DNA of 64,000 nt from Streptomyces coacervatus (GCF_029223485.1 NZ_JARHTP010000026.1:62001-126000); one strand, 5' to 3'. Positions 1 to 8,909 are shown, counted from the stretch's first letter. Notes: generated by a model from the letters alone, not told the origin. Numbers and translations: made by a program.

Positions 1-59
1 CCGTCCTGCGGGCGACGTACCGTATGGGCGCGGGCTCAGGTACCGTGGAAGCCCTACGG

Positions 60-85
60 ACGGGTCTCTCCACGGAGAGCCCGTT
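60..85 (+). terminator. Hairpin terminator of the upstream gene
   Basis: Arms ACGGGTCTCTCC and GGAGAGCCCGT close a tight hairpin followed by TTT. It lies just inside the window and most likely ends a gene located before position 1. No complete gene is visible in bases 1-149. Confidence 0.5.
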
Positions 86-149
86 TCAGATCATGAACGC
101 GTGTCAAGACTCTGGGGCCACCGAGCCCCGTATCCGAGGGGGTCGAGCC

Positions 150-410
150 ATGGGGCGCGGCCGGGCAAAGGCCAAGCAGACGAAGGTCGCCCGCCAGCTG
201 AAGTACAGCAGCGGCGGGACTGACCTGTCGCGTCTGGCCAATGAGCTGGGCGCATCGACTTCGAGCCAGCCGCCGAATGGCGAGCCGTTCGAGGACGACG
301 ACGACGAGGAAGACGACCCGTACGCCCAGTACGCGGATCTCTACAACGACGACGATGAGGACGAGGACGACGAGTCCGGTCCCGCGTCGCAACATCGCCG
401 CGGCGCTTGA
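150..410 (+). CDS. DUF3073 family small charged protein
   Basis: An 86-residue protein of unknown function. The N-terminus (MGRGRAKAKQTKVARQLKYS) is strongly basic and carries the block typical of the actinobacterial DUF3073 family. The second half is an almost uninterrupted run of Asp and Glu (residues about 49-78), so the protein is bipolar in charge. The start at 150 was chosen because the basic block begins there; an in-frame ATG at 24 would add residues that look non-coding. It is a single gene convergent with purM and ended by the hairpin at 429-468. Family assignment is firm; no role can be read from the sequence. Confidence 0.85.
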   Translation: MGRGRAKAKQTKVARQLKYSSGGTDLSRLANELGASTSSQPPNGEPFEDDDDEEDDPYAQYADLYNDDDEDEDDESGPASQHRRGA

Positions 411-428
411 CGCACTCAGCAGTGCTTG

Positions 429-468
429 ACCCGGTCCGGGAGTGGTCCACACCACCGGACCGGGTTTT
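429..468 (+). terminator. Bidirectional terminator between DUF3073 gene and purM
   Basis: Arms ACCCGGTCCGG and CCGGACCGGGT enclose a loop of about 14 bases and are followed on the plus strand by TTTT. It sits between two convergent genes and can serve both. Confidence 0.75.
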
Positions 469-486
469 GTGCTGCCGTCGCGCTCG

Positions 487-1554
487 TCAGGCGCTGTAGT
501 CGCCGACGAGGGCCGCGCCCGTCGCGTGGTCCCCACGGTCGGTGATCTCTCCGGCCACCCATGCCTCGACCCCGCGGTCGGCCAGCGTCGCCAGGGCCAC
601 GTCCGTCGACTCCTCGGGGACGATGGCGATCATGCCGACGCCCATGTTGAGGGTCTTCTCCAGCTCCAGGCGCTCGACCTGGCCCGTCCTGCCGACGAGG
701 TCGAAGATCGGGGCCGGGGTCCAGGTGGAGCGGTCCACGATCGCGTGCAGGTCGTCGGGGATGACACGGGCGAGGTTCGCGGCGAGGCCGCCACCCGTGA
801 CGTGGCTGAACGCGTGCACTTCGGTGGTGCGGGTGAGGGCCAGGCAGTCCAGCGAGTAGATCTTGGTCGGTTCGAGGAGTTCCTCGCCGAGGGTGCGGCC
901 GAGCTCCTCGATCCGCGCGTCGAGGGACAGGCCCGCCTGGTTCAGCAGGACGTGCCGGACCAGCGAGTACCCGTTCGAGTGAAGCCCGGAGGCCGCCATG
1001 GCGATCACCGTGTCACCCGTACGGATGCGATCCGGGCCCAGCAGCCGGTCGGCCTCCACCGCGCCCGTACCGGCGCCGGCGACGTCGAAGTCGTCCGGGC
1101 CGAGCAGTCCCGGGTGTTCGGCCGTCTCGCCGCCCACCAGGGCGCAGCCGGCCAGTACGCATCCCTCCGCGATGCCCTTGACGATCGCGGCGACCCGCTC
1201 GGGGTGGACCTTGCCGACGCAGATGTAGTCGGTCATGAACAGCGGCTCGGCGCCGCAGACCACGATGTCGTCCATGACCATGGCGACCAGGTCGTGGCCG
1301 ATGGTGTCGTAGACGCCGAGTTGGCGCGCGATGTCGACCTTGGTGCCCACGCCGTCGGTGGCGGAGGCGAGGAGGGGACGCTCGAAGCGCTTGAGGGCGG
1401 AGGCGTCGAAGAGACCGGCGAACCCGCCGAGGCCGCCGAGGACCTCGGGGCGCTGTGTCTTCTTCACCCACTCCTTCATCAGCTCTACGGCGCGGTCGCC
1501 CGCTTCGATGTCGACGCCCGCGGCTGCGTAGCTGGCACCAGTTGTCTCAGACAT
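487..1554 (-). CDS. purM: Phosphoribosylformylglycinamidine cyclo-ligase (AIR synthase)
   Basis: A 355-residue cytoplasmic enzyme closing the imidazole ring: FGAM plus ATP gives aminoimidazole ribotide, step 5 of purine synthesis. The translation shows the family signatures in order: SYAAAGVDIEAG at the N-terminus, the nucleotide-binding block ATDGVGTKVDIA, VMDDIVVCGAEPLFMTDYI, GGETAEHPG and the glycine/serine block SGLHSNGYSLVR. Length is normal for PurM. It lies 59 bases downstream of purF on the same strand, so the two are probably cotranscribed as purFM, ending at the hairpin at 429-468. Confidence 0.97.
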   Translation of the reverse strand: MSETTGASYAAAGVDIEAGDRAVELMKEWVKKTQRPEVLGGLGGFAGLFDASALKRFERPLLASATDGVGTKVDIARQLGVYDTIGHDLVAMVMDDIVVCGAEPLFMTDYICVGKVHPERVAAIVKGIAEGCVLAGCALVGGETAEHPGLLGPDDFDVAGAGTGAVEADRLLGPDRIRTGDTVIAMAASGLHSNGYSLVRHVLLNQAGLSLDARIEELGRTLGEELLEPTKIYSLDCLALTRTTEVHAFSHVTGGGLAANLARVIPDDLHAIVDRSTWTPAPIFDLVGRTGQVERLELEKTLNMGVGMIAIVPEESTDVALATLADRGVEAWVAGEITDRGDHATGAALVGDYSA

Positions 1555-1613
1555 GACGGTGAGAACTTTCGTGTCGTACTGCAGACGTATTCAAAAAAAG
1601 CACAGCACGGGCT

Positions 1614-3143
1614 TTACGGGCGACGGATCGCGTCGGCCGCGGCCGTGGCCGCGGGACCCGCGGCCAGCTCGGTCTCCAGGAGCTGCTTGCCGAGCAGCTC
1701 GGGGTCCGGGAGCTCCATCGGGTACTCGCCGTCGAAGCAGGCGCGGCACAGGTTCGGCTTGGCGATCGTGGTCGCCTCGATCATGCCGTCGATGGAGATG
1801 TACGCCAGGGAGTCGGCGCCCAGCGAGGTGCCGATCTCGTCGATGGTCATGCCGTTGGCGATGAGCTCGGCGCGGGTGGCGAAGTCGATGCCGAAGAAGC
1901 AGGGCCACTTCACGGGCGGGGACGAGATCCGGATGTGGACCTCGGCGGCGCCCGCCTCGCGGAGCATGCGGACCAGGGCGCGCTGGGTGTTGCCGCGCAC
2001 GATCGAGTCGTCGACGACGACCAGGCGCTTGCCCTTGATGACTTCCTTCAGCGGGTTCAGCTTCAGACGGATGCCGAGCTGGCGGATCGTCTGCGAGGGC
2101 TGGATGAAGGTCCGGCCGACGTACGCGTTCTTCACGAGACCCGCGCCGAAGGGGATGCCGGAGGCCTCCGCGTAGCCGATGGCGGCCGGGGTGCCGGACT
2201 CCGGGGTCGCTATGACCAGGTCGGCCTCGACCGGGGCTTCCTTGGCGAGCTTGCGGCCCATCTCCACGCGGGAGAGGTACACGTTCCGGCCGGCGATGTC
2301 GGTGTCGGGGCGGGCCAGGTACACGTACTCGAAGACACAGCCCTTGGGCTTCGCATCCGCGAATCGAGAGGTGCGGAGGCCGTTCTCGTCGATGGCCACG
2401 AACTCGCCCGGCTCGATCTCGCGGACGTAGCTCGCACCGCAGATGTCAAGGGCGGCGGACTCGGAGGCGATGACCCAGCCACGCTCGAGGCGGCCGAGGA
2501 CCAGCGGGCGGATGCCCTGCGGGTCGCGGGCGGCGTACAGGGTGTGCTCGTCCATGAAGACGAGCGAGAAGGCGCCCTTGACCTGCGGAAGGACCGCGTG
2601 GGCGGCCTCCTCGATGGTCAGCGGCTTACCGTCCTTGTCGACCTGGGCCGCGAGCAGCGCGGTGAGCAGGTCGGTGTCATTGGTGGCCGCCACGCGCGGC
2701 GTACGGCCGCCCTCCTGCTTGGGCAGGTCGGCGACCATCTCGGCGAGCTGCGCCGTGTTGACCAGGTTGCCGTTGTGGCCGAGCGCGATGGAGCCGTGCG
2801 CGGTGGCGCGGAACGTCGGCTGGGCGTTCTCCCACACGGAGGCGCCGGTGGTCGAGTAGCGGGCGTGACCGACCGCGATATGACCCTGGAGCGAACCGAG
2901 CGAGGTCTCGTCGAAGACCTGGGAGACGAGGCCCATGTCCTTGAAGACGAGGATCTGGGAGCCGTTGCTGACCGCGATACCCGCGGATTCCTGGCCCCGA
3001 TGCTGGAGGGCGTAGAGCCCGAAGTAAGTGAGCTTGGCGACCTCTTCACCGGGAGCCCAGACTCCGAAGACGCCGCAAGCGTCCTGGGGGCCTTTCTCGC
3101 CGGGGAGCAGATCATGACTGAGTCGACCGTCACCACGTGGCAC
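1614..3143 (-). CDS. purF: Amidophosphoribosyltransferase
   Basis: A 509-residue glutamine PRPP amidotransferase, the committed first step of purine synthesis (PRPP plus glutamine to phosphoribosylamine). A short propeptide precedes the catalytic nucleophile Cys23 in DACGVFGVW, as in PurF enzymes that are cleaved to expose this cysteine. The N-terminal Ntn-hydrolase domain shows YALQHRGQESAG, GHARYSTTG and HNGNL. The C-terminal half has the PRPP-binding loop VVVDDSIVRGNT. Cysteines late in the protein (MKWPCFFG-like region and NLCRACFDGEYP) agree with the Fe-S-containing Bacillus-type enzyme. purM follows 59 bases downstream. Confidence 0.97.
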   Translation of the reverse strand: MPRGDGRLSHDLLPGEKGPQDACGVFGVWAPGEEVAKLTYFGLYALQHRGQESAGIAVSNGSQILVFKDMGLVSQVFDETSLGSLQGHIAVGHARYSTTGASVWENAQPTFRATAHGSIALGHNGNLVNTAQLAEMVADLPKQEGGRTPRVAATNDTDLLTALLAAQVDKDGKPLTIEEAAHAVLPQVKGAFSLVFMDEHTLYAARDPQGIRPLVLGRLERGWVIASESAALDICGASYVREIEPGEFVAIDENGLRTSRFADAKPKGCVFEYVYLARPDTDIAGRNVYLSRVEMGRKLAKEAPVEADLVIATPESGTPAAIGYAEASGIPFGAGLVKNAYVGRTFIQPSQTIRQLGIRLKLNPLKEVIKGKRLVVVDDSIVRGNTQRALVRMLREAGAAEVHIRISSPPVKWPCFFGIDFATRAELIANGMTIDEIGTSLGADSLAYISIDGMIEATTIAKPNLCRACFDGEYPMELPDPELLGKQLLETELAAGPAATAAADAIRRP

Positions 3144-3204
3144 GGCACCGAGTGTAGGCGAGATCGACCACTGGTCCGAATTGGGGATACCTGCCGCTAA
3201 TGGA

Positions 3205-4014
3205 TCACTGCTCGGCGACCGCCTTGGCGCTTTCTCCGTTTTCGCTGGTCAGCGTGAGGGTTTGATGATCCAACCGATAGGTCGCAGTGCCGTCGAAGAG
3301 GCGCAGGAGGCTCCTCTCCGTATGCATGAGTGAGGTGTCGCACATCATTCGCGTGGTGGACGGGGCGCCCAGGGTGATATGTCCGTCGCGCACCGTGGCT
3401 TTCGCATTGACGTGGTTGCAGCCGAGGCGGCCGGTGACGGTGCCGGATTTCTGGTCGAAGACTAGGTACGTGGACGCCCTCTGCTGCCGCGGCAGGCTGG
3501 TCGCCGTGGAGTCGGTGGCACCGAGTGCCGTGATCGTCCACTTCGTCCCGTACAGAGGGGCGTCCTTCTCCTTGGTCGCTTCATCGGTCGCTTTGGTCAG
3601 CCGGATGCGGTCGCCGTCGTGGGCGGTGAGCGTCAGGCTGTCGCCCTTGGCCTCGACCGTGAGCGAGTGGTCGGTGAGGGTGCGGGAGAGGGCCCGCTCG
3701 AAGGTCATGCGGCGCGGCTCGCAGGCCATCAGGGTCTGGTGGGCGTTCGTCAGCTCGACGCGGTGGTCCTCGAAGGCCGCCTTCGCGCCGAACTCGTTGC
3801 AGCCGTAGTTGCCCACGGCGGTTCCGTCCTCGCGGATCAGTATCTCGGCGTCGGCGGGAGCGCGCCGGGTGGCGCCGTCCACGGTGACGCTGTCCACCTT
3901 CCAGTGGACGCCGGACACTGCCGTTGCCACCGAGGCGCTGCCCGTGTCACTGCCGCACGCCATGACGAGCGGAAGCACGGTCAGGACGGCGAGGGTGAGT
4001 CGCTGTTTGTCCAT
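3205..4014 (-). CDS. Lipoprotein with two META domains
   Basis: A 269-residue exported lipoprotein. The first 20 residues form a signal peptide ending in a lipobox LVMAC, so Cys20 would be lipidated. Two copies of the META/HslJ-type domain follow, at about residues 35-140 and 150-260. Each has the diagnostic pattern of a W followed later by GxxGCNxxxA (YGCNEFGAKA and LGCNHVNAKA) and a methionine-cysteine pair (LMACE, RMMCD). META domains are linked to heat-shock protein HslJ and to motility or adhesion proteins, but no reaction is known. It sits between purF and the DinB-type gene on the same strand, with no sign of a functional link. Confidence 0.85.
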   Translation of the reverse strand: MDKQRLTLAVLTVLPLVMACGSDTGSASVATAVSGVHWKVDSVTVDGATRRAPADAEILIREDGTAVGNYGCNEFGAKAAFEDHRVELTNAHQTLMACEPRRMTFERALSRTLTDHSLTVEAKGDSLTLTAHDGDRIRLTKATDEATKEKDAPLYGTKWTITALGATDSTATSLPRQQRASTYLVFDQKSGTVTGRLGCNHVNAKATVRDGHITLGAPSTTRMMCDTSLMHTERSLLRLFDGTATYRLDHQTLTLTSENGESAKAVAEQ

Positions 4015-4066
4015 GCCGATGGGACGGGAGGGACGGGAGACCGGTTCCCCGGTTGGGCCATACGAG

Positions 4067-4864
4067 CTACCCCATGAGCGGCAGCAGCGCGCTCAGATCC
4101 GCCCGTTCCCCACTGGCGCTGACCTGGGCCTCCTGAAGCGCGTCCGCCCAGGTCACCCGCCCGGTCGCGAGCCGGATCCAGGTCAGCGGACCGGTCTCGA
4201 CGACGTTCGGCGGGGTGCCCCGGGTGTGCCGGGGGCCCTCGATGCACTGCACCACGGCGTACGGCGGGATCCGCACCTCGGTCGCGCCGCCGGGCGCCTT
4301 TGCGGCCAGGGCGTCGGCGAGGAGCCGGGTGCAGGCGGCCAGGGCCTGGCGGTCGTAGGGAATGTCGAGGCCGGGGACGGCGGCGTTCAGGTCGTCGGTG
4401 TGGACGACGAGTTCGACGGTGCGGGTGACGACGTAGTCGGCGAGGGTCATGGCACCGGTGCGGGCGGCCAGGATGCGGGTGTCGGGGGCGGTGGCGAGGG
4501 CCTCGGTGAGGCGCTCGCCGGTGCGGGTGTAGAGGGCGTCGAGGTCGGGGTTGGCCTCGGCGAGGCTCCGGGTGCCGTCGGCGATGTCGGCGGCCCGGGA
4601 CGCGGTGGCGAACGGCCACTCCAGGAGGGTGAGTTCCGCCTTGCCCGGCTCGTCGCGCTCCAGGTTGCGGCTGACGGTCTCCACGGCCATGGTCAGGTGC
4701 GCGGCGAGGTCGCGGACGGTCCACTCGCCGAGCCGGGTGGGCCCGGCCAGCTGCTCGGGGGTCAGGGTGCATACGGCCTCCCGTACGTTCCCGAACTGGG
4801 CCAGTACGGCCTTGCGGATCTTGGCGGGGTCGTATGTACGGGCGCGTTGTTTGGCCGGAGACAT
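4067..4864 (-). CDS. Maleylpyruvate isomerase/DinB-type mycothiol-dependent protein with sterol-carrier-like C-terminus
   Basis: 265 residues. The N-terminal part has the TRLGEWTVRDLAAHL block typical of the mycothiol-dependent maleylpyruvate isomerase/DinB superfamily, with a metal-binding His in DLAAHL and a second in LVVHTDDL. Members form a four-helix bundle that binds a metal and the thiol mycothiol. The last about 90 residues (PPYAVVQCIEGP onward) resemble the small SCP2-like domain often fused to these enzymes. Substrate is unknown. Start is ATG at 4864. It is transcribed with the purL-side genes but separated from purL by a strong hairpin, so it is probably independent of the pur operon. 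Confidence 0.8.
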   Translation of the reverse strand: MSPAKQRARTYDPAKIRKAVLAQFGNVREAVCTLTPEQLAGPTRLGEWTVRDLAAHLTMAVETVSRNLERDEPGKAELTLLEWPFATASRAADIADGTRSLAEANPDLDALYTRTGERLTEALATAPDTRILAARTGAMTLADYVVTRTVELVVHTDDLNAAVPGLDIPYDRQALAACTRLLADALAAKAPGGATEVRIPPYAVVQCIEGPRHTRGTPPNVVETGPLTWIRLATGRVTWADALQEAQVSASGERADLSALLPLMG

Positions 4865-4884
4865 ACAGGTGAGCCTATTGCGTG

Positions 4885-4921
4885 CGAAGGCCCCGCCGGT
4901 CGTGGACCGGCGGGGCCTTCG
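4885..4921 (-). terminator. Rho-independent terminator after purL
   Basis: A perfect 17-bp stem, CGAAGGCCCCGCCGGTC paired with its complement, closed by a 3-base loop, lies just downstream of the purL stop codon. It should end the purSQL transcript. Confidence 0.8.
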
Positions 4922-4936
4922 GCGTCGTACGACCGC

Positions 4937-7195
4937 TTACTTGAGCAGCGCCGGGATGGTCTCCTCGTGCGCCGTGCGCAGCTCCTCCAGGGACAGCTCG
5001 AACTCGCCCTGCAGCTCCACGCTTTCCCCGTCCACGACACCGATGCGCGTGACGGGCAGGCCCCGCGCGCCGCACATGTCGTTGAAGCGGACCTCCTCGG
5101 AGCGCGGTACGGCGACGACCGCGCGCCCCGCCGACTCCGAGAACAGGAAGGTGAACGCGTCGAGCCCGTCCGGTACGACCAGACGCGCGCCCTTGCCGCC
5201 GAGCAGCGCCGACTCCACGACCGCCTGGATCAGACCGCCGTCGGACAGGTCGTGCGCCGAGTCGATCATGCCGTCGCGGGAGGCGGAGATCAGGATCTCG
5301 CCGAGCAGGCGCTCGCGCTCCAGGTCGACCTTGGGCGGCAGACCGCCGAGGTGGTCGTGCACGACCTGCGACCAGGCCGAACCGCCGAACTCCTCGCGGG
5401 TGTCGCCGAGGAGGTAGAGCAGCTGGCCCTCCTCCTGGAAGGCGACCGGCGTGCGGCGCGCGACGTCGTCGATGACGCCCAGGACCGCCACGACCGGCGT
5501 CGGGTGGATGGCTGCCTCGCCCGTCTGGTTGTAGAGCGAGACGTTGCCGCCGGTCACCGGGGTGCCGAGCTGCTGGCAGGCGTCGGCGAGTCCGCGGATG
5601 GCCTCCGCGAACTGCCACATCACGGCCGGGTCCTCGGGCGAACCGAAGTTCAGGCAGTCGGAGACCGCGAGGGGCTTGGCACCGGTGGTGGCGACGTTGC
5701 GGTACGCCTCCGAGAGCGCCAGCTGCGCGCCCGCGTACGGGTCGAGCTTGGCGTAACGGCCGTTGCCGTCCGTCGCGATGGCGACGCCGAGGCCGGACTC
5801 CTCGTCGATGCGGATCATGCCCGAGTCCTCGGGCTGGGCCAGCACCGTGTTGCCCTGCACGAAGTGGTCGTACTGCGACGTGATCCACTTCTTGGAGGCC
5901 TGGTTGGGAGACGCCACCAGCTTCAGGACCTGGTCCCTCAGCTCCGCCGAACTCGCCGGCCGCGCAAGCTTGCCCGCGTCGTCCGCCTGGAGCTCGTCCT
6001 GCCAGGACGGACGGGCGTAGGGCCGCTCGTAGACCGGACCGTCGTGCGCGACCGTCCGCGGGTCGACGTCGACGATCTTGCCGCCGTGCCAGTAGATCTC
6101 CAGCCGGTCGCCGTCGGTGACCTCACCGATCACCGTGGCGATGACATCCCACTTGTCGCAGATCTCCAGGAACCGGTCGACCTTCTCCGGCTCGACGACC
6201 GCGCACATGCGTTCCTGCGACTCGCTCATGAGGATTTCCTCGGGCGAGAGCGTCGAGTCGCGCAGCGGTACGTCGTCCAGGGTCACGCGCATGCCGCCGG
6301 AGCCGTTCGAGGCGAGCTCGGAGGTGGCACACGACAGCCCGGCCGCGCCCAGGTCCTGGATGCCGACGACCAGCTTCTCCTTGAAGGCCTCCAGGGTGCA
6401 CTCGATGAGGAGCTTCTCCTGGAAGGGGTCGCCGACCTGGACGGCGGGGCGCTTCGACGGCTTGGCGTCGTCGAAGGTCTCACTCGCCAGGATCGACGCG
6501 CCGCCGATGCCGTCACCGCCCGTACGAGCCCCGTACAGGATGACCTTGTTGCCCGCGCCGGACGCCTTCGCGAGGTGGATGTCCTCGTGCCGCATCACGC
6601 CGATGGCACCGGCGTTGACCAGCGGGTTTCCCTGGTAGCAGGCGTCGAAGACGACCTCGCCGCCGATGTTGGGCAGGCCCAGGCAGTTGCCGTAGCCGCC
6701 GATGCCGGCGACGACGCCCGGGAGGACGCGCTTGGTGTCGGGGTGGTCGGCCGCGCCGAACCGCAGCGGGTCGACGACCGCGACCGGCCGGGCACCCATC
6801 GCGATGATGTCGCGGACGATGCCGCCGACACCGGTCGCGGCGCCCTGGTAGGGCTCCACGTACGACGGGTGGTTGTGCGACTCGACCTTGAAGGTCACGG
6901 CGTAGCCCTGGCCGACGTCGACGACACCGGCGTTCTCGCCGATGCCCACGAGCAGCGCATCGGACTGGGGGGCCTTCTCGCCGAACTGGCGCAGGTGCAC
7001 CTTCGACGACTTGTAGGAGCAGTGCTCGGACCACATGACGGAGTACATGGCGAGCTCGGCACCGGTGGGCCGACGGCCGAGGATCTCCACGACGCGCTCG
7101 TACTCGTCCTTCTTCAGACCGAGTTCGGCCCAGGGCAGCTCGACGTCGGGGGTCGCGGCCGCGTGCTCGACCGTGTCCAGAGGCGTCCGGCTCAT
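4937..7195 (-). CDS. purL: Phosphoribosylformylglycinamidine synthase, large subunit
   Basis: 752 residues, the size of the small-type PurL found in bacteria that use a PurS-PurL-PurQ complex. It converts FGAR to FGAM using ammonia delivered by PurQ and ATP. Recognisable blocks include WSEHCSYKSSK near residue 55, ESHNHPS, GGEVVFD, MSESQERM and GGNVSLYN, with two AIR-synthase-like halves. Its ATG at 7195 overlaps the purQ stop codon by four bases (ATGA), so the two are translationally coupled. Transcription ends at the hairpin 4885-4921. Confidence 0.97.
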   Translation of the reverse strand: MSRTPLDTVEHAAATPDVELPWAELGLKKDEYERVVEILGRRPTGAELAMYSVMWSEHCSYKSSKVHLRQFGEKAPQSDALLVGIGENAGVVDVGQGYAVTFKVESHNHPSYVEPYQGAATGVGGIVRDIIAMGARPVAVVDPLRFGAADHPDTKRVLPGVVAGIGGYGNCLGLPNIGGEVVFDACYQGNPLVNAGAIGVMRHEDIHLAKASGAGNKVILYGARTGGDGIGGASILASETFDDAKPSKRPAVQVGDPFQEKLLIECTLEAFKEKLVVGIQDLGAAGLSCATSELASNGSGGMRVTLDDVPLRDSTLSPEEILMSESQERMCAVVEPEKVDRFLEICDKWDVIATVIGEVTDGDRLEIYWHGGKIVDVDPRTVAHDGPVYERPYARPSWQDELQADDAGKLARPASSAELRDQVLKLVASPNQASKKWITSQYDHFVQGNTVLAQPEDSGMIRIDEESGLGVAIATDGNGRYAKLDPYAGAQLALSEAYRNVATTGAKPLAVSDCLNFGSPEDPAVMWQFAEAIRGLADACQQLGTPVTGGNVSLYNQTGEAAIHPTPVVAVLGVIDDVARRTPVAFQEEGQLLYLLGDTREEFGGSAWSQVVHDHLGGLPPKVDLERERLLGEILISASRDGMIDSAHDLSDGGLIQAVVESALLGGKGARLVVPDGLDAFTFLFSESAGRAVVAVPRSEEVRFNDMCGARGLPVTRIGVVDGESVELQGEFELSLEELRTAHEETIPALLK

Positions 7196-7872
7196 GCGTT
7201 GACCAGCTTCTTGAGGATCGAGGTGAAGAAGGGGAGACCGTCGGTGCGGCCGGACCCGATCAGGGGCTCGACGGCGTGCTCCGGGTGCGGCATGAGGCCT
7301 ACGACGTTCCCGGCCTCGTTGGTGATACCGGCGATGTCGTTGAGCGAGCCGTTCGGGTTGAAGTCCACGTACCGGAATGCGACCCGTCCCTCGGCCTCCA
7401 GCTTGTCCAGCGTGTACTGGTCGGCGACGTAACGGCCGTCCATGTTCTTCAGCGGGATGTGGATCTCCTGGCCCTCGCTGTAGTCGCTGGTCCAGGAGGT
7501 GGTGGCGTTCTCCACCCGCAGCTTCTGATCGCGGCAGATGAAGTGCAGATGGTCGTTGCCGAGCATCCCGCCCGGGAGAAGGTGGGCCTCGGTGAGGACC
7601 TGGAAGCCGTTGCAGATACCGAGGACCGGAAGCCCTGCCTTGGCCTGCTCGATGACTGTCTCCATCACCGGCGAGAAGCGGGAGATGGCGCCCGCCCGCA
7701 GATAGTCGCCGTAGGAGAAACCGCCGGGGAGGACGACCGCGTCCACCTGGTGGAGGTCCTTGTCCTTGTGCCAGAGGGCGACCGGCTCGGCGCCCGCGAG
7801 GCGGATCGCACGCTGTGTGTCCCGGTCGTCGAGGCTGCCGGGGAAAGTGACGACGCCAATACGAGCGGTCAC
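7192..7872 (-). CDS. purQ: Phosphoribosylformylglycinamidine synthase, glutaminase subunit
   Basis: 226 residues, a class I glutamine amidotransferase providing ammonia to PurL. The catalytic triad is visible: Cys in LGICNGFQVL and His and Glu in MPHPEHAVE. RIGVVTFPGSLDDRD at the N-terminus is typical of PurQ. The GTG start at 7872 overlaps the purS stop codon (GTGA) and the end overlaps purL, making a tightly coupled purS-purQ-purL operon in the order found in Gram-positive bacteria. Confidence 0.97.
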   Translation of the reverse strand: MTARIGVVTFPGSLDDRDTQRAIRLAGAEPVALWHKDKDLHQVDAVVLPGGFSYGDYLRAGAISRFSPVMETVIEQAKAGLPVLGICNGFQVLTEAHLLPGGMLGNDHLHFICRDQKLRVENATTSWTSDYSEGQEIHIPLKNMDGRYVADQYTLDKLEAEGRVAFRYVDFNPNGSLNDIAGITNEAGNVVGLMPHPEHAVEPLIGSGRTDGLPFFTSILKKLVNA

Positions 7873-8132
7873 TTCGCGGCCTCCGCGACTTCCTCCACCT
7901 TGACGGTGAAGTCCTCGATCACGGTGTTGGCGAGGAAGGATTCCGCAAGATCGTGGATGCGGGCGAGCGCGGCCTCGTCGACCGGCCCGTCAACTTCCAG
8001 TTCGAATCGCTTTCCCTGACGTACGTCGGAGATGCCTTCGAAACCCAGACGCGGCAGTGCGCGCTGCACCGCCTGGCCCTGGGGGTCGAGGATCTCCGGC
8101 TTGAGCATGACGTCGACTACGACGCGTGCCAC
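7869..8132 (-). CDS. purS: Phosphoribosylformylglycinamidine synthase subunit PurS
   Basis: 87 residues, the small structural subunit that bridges PurQ and PurL. The sequence ARVVVDVMLKPEILDPQG followed by VRQGKRFEL is characteristic of PurS. The GTG at 8132 is preferred over a GTG two codons earlier (8138) because a GGGAG ribosome-binding site lies 5 bases upstream of it, whereas the upstream GTG overlaps that site. It is the first gene of purSQL; the region upstream (8139-8517) is shared with the divergent lsr2 gene and holds a palindromic array. Confidence 0.93.
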   Translation of the reverse strand: MARVVVDVMLKPEILDPQGQAVQRALPRLGFEGISDVRQGKRFELEVDGPVDEAALARIHDLAESFLANTVIEDFTVKVEEVAEAAK

Positions 8133-8213
8133 TGGCACTCCCGGTGGTGTGGTGCTGAGCAGGTTCCTGCAGGTGTCTCCAACAGGTGGCTTCAGACTAC
8201 CTGCACAAAATTT

Positions 8214-8256
8214 CTACGCGGGTAGAGTTGTAGGAAACTACGTGACGGCCGTCACG
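8214..8256. promoter_or_regulatory. Three adjacent palindromes between purS and lsr2, one CRP-like
   Basis: Within the 379-bp divergent spacer lie CTACGCGGGTAG (8214-8225), GTAGGAAACTAC (8230-8241) and the perfect 16-base palindrome CGTGACGGCCGTCACG (8241-8256). The last has the GTGA-N6-TCAC arrangement of CRP/FNR-family operators. The rest of 8139-8517 shows no gene. Role in purSQL or lsr2 control is inference. Confidence 0.5.
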
Positions 8257-8517
8257 ATCCGGTATCGGACGGGCGCCGTCACCAAAAGTTCAGGGAAAGA
8301 TCCCGGATCGATGCCCCATAGGTATTGCGCGGGAGACACGCGGGGAGATTTAGTCGGGCTTCACATTGCAATGCCGGGCACTGTACAAATGAATTGTCAT
8401 TAGCAGATACTTTGCCCATTAACTGGCGGACAGTCGACATCTCCGCGACGCGTGGCACGTCATCCATGTCATCCACGTCTTCGTCGATAGAGGTGTCGCA
8501 CGAAGGGACCGATATTC

Positions 8518-8835
8518 GTGGCGCAGAAGGTCGTGGTCACTCTCTTTGACGACATCGACGGCTCGGAAGCGGCGGAAACGATCGCCTTCGGACTCGACGG
8601 CAAGTCGTACGAGATCGACCTGAATCAAGCCAATGCCAAGAAACTGCGTAAGGCGCTCGAGCCGTACGTGGAGGCCGGCCGCAAGCGGTCGAAGTCGGGC
8701 AGGACGTACCGGCAGACGGAGGTCGCCCCCGACCCGGCGGCCGTCCGGGCCTGGGCACAGGCCAACAAGATGGACGTCCCGGCCCGCGGCCGCATCCCCA
8801 AGAAGGTCTACGAGGCCTTCAGCGCGGCGCAGTAG
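8518..8835 (+). CDS. lsr2: Lsr2 family nucleoid-associated protein
   Basis: 105 residues, the actinobacterial functional equivalent of H-NS: it coats AT-rich DNA and silences foreign genes. The N-terminal dimerisation domain (residues 1-55, starting AQKVVVTLFDDIDGSEA) and the C-terminal DNA-binding domain (from about residue 70) with the minor-groove RGR motif at 90-92 are both intact. The GTG start at 8518 begins the family motif directly. It is divergent from purS, with the palindromic array between. A second Lsr2-type protein is encoded inside the mobile element at 31238-31576. Confidence 0.95.
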   Translation: MAQKVVVTLFDDIDGSEAAETIAFGLDGKSYEIDLNQANAKKLRKALEPYVEAGRKRSKSGRTYRQTEVAPDPAAVRAWAQANKMDVPARGRIPKKVYEAFSAAQ

Positions 8836-8878
8836 CCGTCGGCCGACGACCGGTCACCCGCCCCTCGGGAGAACCGAC

Positions 8879-8909
8879 TTGCGCTGCACCCCTCCTGGTC
8901 AGCTAGAGT
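8879..8909 (+). promoter_or_regulatory. Candidate promoter for the tRNA-Gly pair
   Basis: TTGCGC at 8879-8884 and TAGAGT at 8904-8909 resemble -35 and -10 boxes for the housekeeping sigma factor, with a somewhat long 19-base spacer. They lie about 50 bases before the first tRNA-Gly gene. Confidence 0.4.

Noticed and set aside
3809..7432. A 1207-codon open frame on the plus strand opposite purL and its neighbours
   Set aside because: It is the antisense shadow expected in very GC-rich DNA; the opposite strand encodes PurL, with family motifs throughout. The frame's translation is Gly/Arg/Asp/Val-rich without domains.
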